A DNA stretch of 64,000 nt. Origin: Prinia subflava. Taxonomy: Eukaryota; Chordata; Aves; Passeriformes; Cisticolidae. The position numbers and the translations under genes are program-made. Positions 59,568 through 64,000 of this stretch are shown here, one piece after another. The stretch spans positions 69,988,322 to 70,052,321 of the forward strand of contig NC_086250.1 of the NCBI RefSeq assembly GCF_021018805.1, given 5' to 3'. Position 1 is the first letter of the stretch; each line of letters opens with the position of its first letter. The notes beneath the pieces are model-generated. The model made no database searches, was not told where the DNA came from, and was given only the letters and a program-made list of their open reading frames with translations.

Positions 59568-61111
59568 ATCCACTCTGACAAGATCTGCGTAGCTTCAAAT
59601 CAAGATGCAAAATCCATCCGCAAGGGCTTTAAATTGGAGATACAAAAAGAGATGGAGAAGAAGTGTGAGGAAAATACTGTCACAGAAATTGTTAAAAAAC
59701 AAGGACTTTTTTTTTGTATGAAAAAAGAACATTCTTTAAAAGTATCTGCCCTTTTTTTTCCTTCTCTGTGCATGTTTAGTTTTTTTAATTATTATGCACT
59801 TCAATGCCCCACAGAGACAGGCATCTTAGCTCAAGGCTTTATCTCAGTAATTTGTTTGTCATGAATGCAGTTATTAGGATTAGAAATCATCTTATCCAAG
59901 ATACTTCGGTCTTAGCAGGATGCTTGGCACGTTGTTTTCAAAAATTTTACCTCCTTTTTTTGGGATCTGGCAGACTGATAAGGGATTACACTCAGTATTC
60001 CAGTCCTTGCCTATAAAAAAAGTCACCATTTTCATTGTCATAAATGATTCATTCGCATTTGATCTTGAGTGTCCCTTTTTGACTGTCAATGCAAAAGGCA
60101 TTTAGGGCTGTTCTGTGAAATGAGGCCAGGCTGAGATGCCAAGAAGGGAGATTGAGGGGAGAATTTGGCCTTTGGGTGACTCCTGAAACTTCCAATAAGA
60201 GCAGTTCTGCAGTAATGTCATTAGAGCATCCACAGGCCCCTGGACGGGATTAGCACTCACTGGTTTCAAGCACTGCAAAAATACAGACTAAGAGGCAGGC
60301 AAAAAAAAAATCCCCCAAAAGCAAATTTAAAAAAAATTCTGTCCCAAGAATTTATTGCCTAAATTACCAAGTACGAATAGCGGGTGAGCAGAGGTCTGAT
60401 TTGTCTTTCTGTGGTGGGACTCCTAGAGAGATGTTCATATAAAGGAATCCCTTTATTTTACTTAGAGGCTGCAGGGGTGATCTGCTTGCTGAGGCTGGGA
60501 GATCTGCCTGCATTTTCCTGCTCGGTCCAGATTTCTGTAACATTCTTACTGGGATGGGATTCAGCTTACACACCCTGAGCTGCTGGGGAGCCAGTCAGGG
60601 AGGATACGTGAGTGAAGAGAGGAGAATTTATCTCCTGCTTTGAAAATGAGGAAGGATCAGCTTCTGATTGTGCTGATCCTCTCCCTGTCCACTCCTGAAG
60701 GACCAGCAAATAACCCATGTCCAGCTCCATAACCTCATCCTTTAGACAGCTAAAAACAGGAGAAAGAAGTCCATAACTAGCCCCATGTGGAAATCTGGGG
60801 CAGTGGCACTTCTCATTAGTTAGGGTTTGTTAAAAGTTGGGAGATGCTCACAGAAAAGTGAAAATAGGGGAAATAATTATATCTTACTACTTCTTAATGG
60901 AGACTTGGCAGTGAAATGCAGGAGGTGTGTGAGTGGAGGCTGGAGAAGCCACTGGCTCTCAGGGTGTGTAAGCAGGGGCCCTGCTGATCCTGCACAGGTC
61001 ACTGAGGCAGGATGAGATGCTGAAACACAGATGTTCATCTGCTTGGGGCCTGTTTTGTCCTCTTTGGACGGGAGTGTGGCTGATGGTTCTTTTTATTCTG
61101 TCCTCCTGCAG

Positions 61112-61194
61112 GTTACTCTGGCCAGGACTTTGACTGGGCAGACTACCAGAAGCAGTGTGGAGCTGAGGCAGCACCTCACCTGTGCTTTAGAAAT
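61112..61194 (+). CDS. SFMBT2: SFMBT2 coding exon 9 (arm of MBT repeat 4)
   Basis: This exon encodes the end of codon 376 (Gly) to residue 403. It reads [20 protein letters not shown] then [19 protein letters not shown] is the arm of the fourth MBT repeat, and from memory the human version is [20 protein letters not shown]. The acceptor is TTCTGTCCTCCTGCAG and the donor is AAT|GTAAGT, close to consensus. It enters in phase 1 and leaves in phase 0. The MBT4 core, thought to be the main methyl-lysine-binding repeat, should start in the next exon beyond 64000. Confidence 0.98.
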
Positions 61195-64000
61195 GTAAGT
61201 TCTTCCTTTTTCTCCTGTTCATCTATGTGAAACAAAACAGCTTGCACGGAAAAGGTGCTGAAAAAGGCTTTGAGAGGTTCATGAAGCTGCCTTAGGAAGG
61301 AAACTGGGGGAGTGTTCCAGGTCTCCATCCCTAAAAGAAAAAAACCCCTTTTTTAGTCTTGTCTTATCTGTAATTATGCTGCTCTTCATCCACTCTCTGG
61401 TTTTATACAGCACAAAAAGGATCTCACCTGGTTGTTGTAATTGAAATTCAAGTGCTACTAAAAATAATTTAGGTAAAGAAATTGCATTTGTCCCTTTTTA
61501 CATTTTAGGTGTTTTCTCTGGGGAGATACATTTCTCTTAGGTGTTTTTCCAGGGGAGATACATTTAACCAAACCACATGTATTAAAATTCTAGATGTATG
61601 AGAGGATGATTAACCCTCAGGGATGCTCTGGTCCTTGGGACAGTTCATGTCCTTCCTTGATACAGCAGCAGTGACGTGAGAGTGATGGATGCCATTAAGA
61701 TTCACAGCTTTTGAAAGAATCTTTTGCAGGCTGTTTTATGGCAATGACAGTCCTGTGTGGCTTGATCTGACAGGTGTTCATTGCTTGAGGAAAGGCAAAT
61801 GTAGCCTTCTGCCTTTTCCAGTAACCTGCTGCTCTCCTTCATGTGTCCATCAACTGAGGGAGATTGAGATTGACTGAAAATACTCCTGCTGGTGGTACCT
61901 AGATATTAGTGGTGCACCTAAAACAAGCACAGAAGGCTTTGCAAAATAAAGGGGTGGTGTGAATGATGGACAGACAGGTGTCTGTAGGAGTTGTACAGCT
62001 TTTTACTGGGGTCACAAGTCACAGGACTGAGGGATGGGGTGTTTATGGAAAGCAGGATGGAGACAGGCACCAGCTGTGGTTTTCCATGGCCTTCCTCATC
62101 TGTGGTGGCCCAGGGGCAGCCTGGCTTGGAAGCTTTGACAGTGAATTGGTGAATTTTGTGTTGATAAACTCAGAGGACCTGTGCCATGAACAGAGTCTGA
62201 TTTGGAGTAAGTCAGAGTAAGGATTTCTTTGCTCCATAAGGACCCTCTTCCTGAAGGGATTTAAAGCAAAGATTTCCAGCAGTCCTGAGGGAAGCTGGAC
62301 AGTGCTGCATCACACCAATACAGTGGGGCTGTTTTTGCATTTCTCCTCTGCAAGCATCACCACCATTTCTTTACATCTCTTTTCATTTTGCCAGGTAGTG
62401 GATCTCTTCTCTCAGCACTGGCAGCCTTGAGAAAAGTCTCTGTATAATATCCTCTAAGATTCAGTCAGGTCTGAGCATTTTTTGGTCCTTTTTTTTAAAG
62501 AAACATTCACCAGATGAACATGTGTCACTTTTTCTTTCGCTCTTAATAACACAATTCTTTTCAGAGGGAACTTCTCTGTTGTCCCTTGTGCAGCCTCCTG
62601 GCTTGATTTGTGGCTGTGAGGGGCTCTTTGATTGAAGCTTTTTGCATCTCCCACCTCATGCAGCCAGACGTGGTGTTGGCAGTGGAGGTGCTGTAGCTGT
62701 TTCCCCAGGAGGCGTTTTTAACAAGGAGAGGCAGTTATGAAATGGATTGATGTGCCCAAATGCTTAGTAAAATAAACTCCACCTAACTGTTTTGCCATTG
62801 ATTTTGTATAAATGAGCCTCCAGCACCGAACTGCAGTGAAAGGAGCCAGGGTGATGATAAATGGCATTTCCTTGTTAGGCAACATAAAAGGCATTTAAAC
62901 AAACTCAGCCTGCATTCCTGCAGCCCTGGCCATTAGCAGCTTTTGCAGGGTGAAGCTGATCTGTGTGCTGAGCAAGGCTTGAGGCAGTCCAAGCTGTGTT
63001 TGAGAGTAGCAGCATGTTCTTGGCTGGAAAAGAGACCAAAGCCATGAGTTTTTAGTCTCTCAAAGAGCTCTCAATGATTGTTCAAGGTGAGCTGCCCATG
63101 GTCTTTGGTGTTGTACTAATAGGAGGAGGATTGAGTTTGAGCCTGGCTTTCAGTTTCTCACATCGAATGAAGGTTTGGTGTCATTTTGAGTCAGTGGCAA
63201 TTATTACCCATCCCAATTATTACTAGTAAAAAATCTCATCCGAGATGGGGAACCCTTTCTGTGCCACTGTGTGCAGAGAGACGCAGAGCAGGTGGAACAG
63301 AGGGGAGGGAAATCCAGGGAAAGGAAGCCCTGGCACGGACACAGGTGTTGCATTGGTGTGTTTTCAGAGGTAGTGATGGGGGAGATACTGGGAAGGGACT
63401 GAGAATAAGTGACAGGAGGGGACATTGGAAGGAGCAGTGGCAAGGAACACAACTGGATCCATCTACACTCGAGCCAGTGTACCTGAAAGCCTTGTTCATT
63501 GAGCTTAAAATGGAATCACAGGATTCTTTGGGTTGAAAGGGGTATTAAAGACTGTCTAGTTTCAGTCCCCCTATCCCATGGGCACTGCTGCCACCCACTA
63601 GATTGGGTTGCTTAGGGGGCCATCCATGAAAATTCCATGAAGACAAGCATATTTGAAAAGGTTACTCAAATATCTTCAGCTTCAGTCAGCTTGGGTGACT
63701 AAATGTATGAAGAGGTTTCTCTGGTCTCAGGCAAGATGGTTTTTTGCTTTCTAAGGTTTCTCCTAGAAAGGTGAGAGATGCTTAAGCACAGGAGTTCTTG
63801 GAACCCTCTGGGTAGTATCAGATTAACAGAAAATGCATCACTGGCAAACATTCAAACATACTTGGAGCTGATGTGGAGCAACCTCCTCCCAGTCTCCTTG
63901 GAATCAGGGATAGGAGTAGAACATGACATGCATTTCATCACTGATTTTTCAAATGGTATTGGTGCAAACCTGCTGCAGCATGGGCTCCTCTCTGCAGGGT
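61195..64000 (+). other. SFMBT2: Intron 9, 5' part (continues past the window)
   Basis: The intron begins GTAAGT. A short duplicated phrase (GTGTTTTCTCTGGGGAGATA and GTGTTTTTCCAGGGGAGATA, each followed by CATTT) occurs at 61511-61566. One inverted CR1 fragment lies at 63513-63632. No further exon of SFMBT2 is recognisable up to 64000. Confidence 0.88.
63513..63632 (-). repeat. CR1 LINE 3' fragment
   Basis: It reads GAATCACAGGATTCTTTGGG, TTGAAAGGGGTATTAAAGAC, CCCATGGGCACTGCTGCCAC, CCACTAGATTGGGTTGCTTA and GGGGGCCATCCATG, a diverged inverted CR1 3' end. Confidence 0.85.

Larger units (their letters stand above)
56314..61111 (+). other. SFMBT2: Intron 8
   Basis: The intron spans GTTTGT to TGTCCTCCTGCAG. 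It holds a forward CR1 fragment (57584-57672), a longer inverted CR1 (58841-59305) and a 100-bp direct repeat whose two copies bracket that CR1. The region 59820-60110 is AT-rich without visible repeats. Open frames of 204-221 codons on the minus strand are CR1 ORF2 remnants plus chance extension. Confidence 0.9.
2934..64000 (+). other. SFMBT2: SFMBT2 gene, 5' coding half (partial; both ends outside the window)
   Basis: Nine exons splice to one open frame of 403 codons. From memory, the product matches vertebrate SFMBT2 nearly residue for residue through MBT1-3. Seen motifs: [48 protein letters not shown] and [15 protein letters not shown]2 is a nuclear Polycomb-group protein with four MBT repeats, which read low-methylated lysines in histone tails, and a C-terminal SAM domain. 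It works with YY1 and PRC1-type partners in repression. The paralogue SFMBT1 differs clearly at these positions. The human protein is about 894 residues, so a little under half is present. The ATG exon is preceded by a splice acceptor, so the promoter and 5' non-coding exon(s) are upstream of base 1. The gene must continue past 64000 because MBT4 is cut after its arm. Confidence 0.97.

Noticed and set aside
2934..61194. SFMBT1, L3MBTL or SCMH1/SCML2 as the identity of the gene
   Set aside because: From memory the SFMBT1 sequence differs at many positions where this gene agrees with SFMBT2 (for example PANLLEG with an upstream [30 protein letters not shown]). The other families differ in repeat number and motifs.
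1..64000. tRNA, rRNA or other structural RNA genes
   Set aside because: No convincing internal promoter boxes, cloverleaf or rRNA stretch was seen by eye. A covariance-model search would be needed to exclude small RNAs fully.

Overview
The window is a vertebrate genomic segment, almost certainly from a bird. Its dispersed repeats are pieces of CR1 LINEs with the avian-type 3' end: a GATTCTATGA-like terminus next to the motif TTGGGTTGGAAGG or its reverse complement CCTTCCAACCCAA. The segment carries one split gene on the + strand: the 5' coding part of SFMBT2 (Scm-like with four MBT domains 2), a Polycomb-group chromatin reader. Nine coding exons (106, 95, 241, 89, 247, 98, 102, 148 and 83 coding nt) join in frame with canonical AG/GT sites. 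They encode residues 1-403, which cover the N-terminus, MBT repeats 1-3 and the arm of MBT repeat 4. The rest of MBT4, the basic nuclear-targeting region and the SAM domain lie beyond the right edge. The promoter and the first non-coding exon lie beyond the left edge, because the ATG exon opens with a good splice acceptor and no CpG island is visible.

Layout: 1-2933 upstream intron; 2934-3091 exon with ATG; 7711-7805 exon 2; 10469-10709 exon 3 (MBT1 core); a 24.5-kb intron; 35257-35345 exon 4; 38513-38759 exon 5 (MBT2 core); 43528-43625 exon 6; an 11.8-kb intron; 55427-55528 and 56166-56313 exons 7-8 (MBT3 core); 61112-61194 exon 9 (MBT4 arm); 61195-64000 downstream intron. The exon structure is modular. 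Introns between repeats are phase 1, and introns between the arm and core of a repeat are phase 0. MBT1 and MBT2 are each encoded by exactly 336 nt.

The introns hold about sixteen recognisable CR1 fragments in both orientations, with one convergent pair tightly flanking exon 4. They also hold a 188-190-bp tandem duplication, a 65-bp inverted-repeat pair enclosing about 1 kb (candidate non-autonomous DNA transposon), a 100-bp direct repeat bracketing a CR1, a 13-bp minisatellite, a 39-nt poly(A) tract and a T/G-rich tract. Several AT-rich or CpG-retaining blocks without visible repeats are candidate regulatory elements. Two intronic stretches look like frame-preserving cassette exons but are unproven.

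No second protein-coding gene, tRNA, rRNA, CRISPR array or bacterial feature can be supported. Long open frames elsewhere are CR1 remnants, translated simple repeats or chance. Comparisons with mammalian SFMBT2 and CR1 families are from memory, not from a database search.
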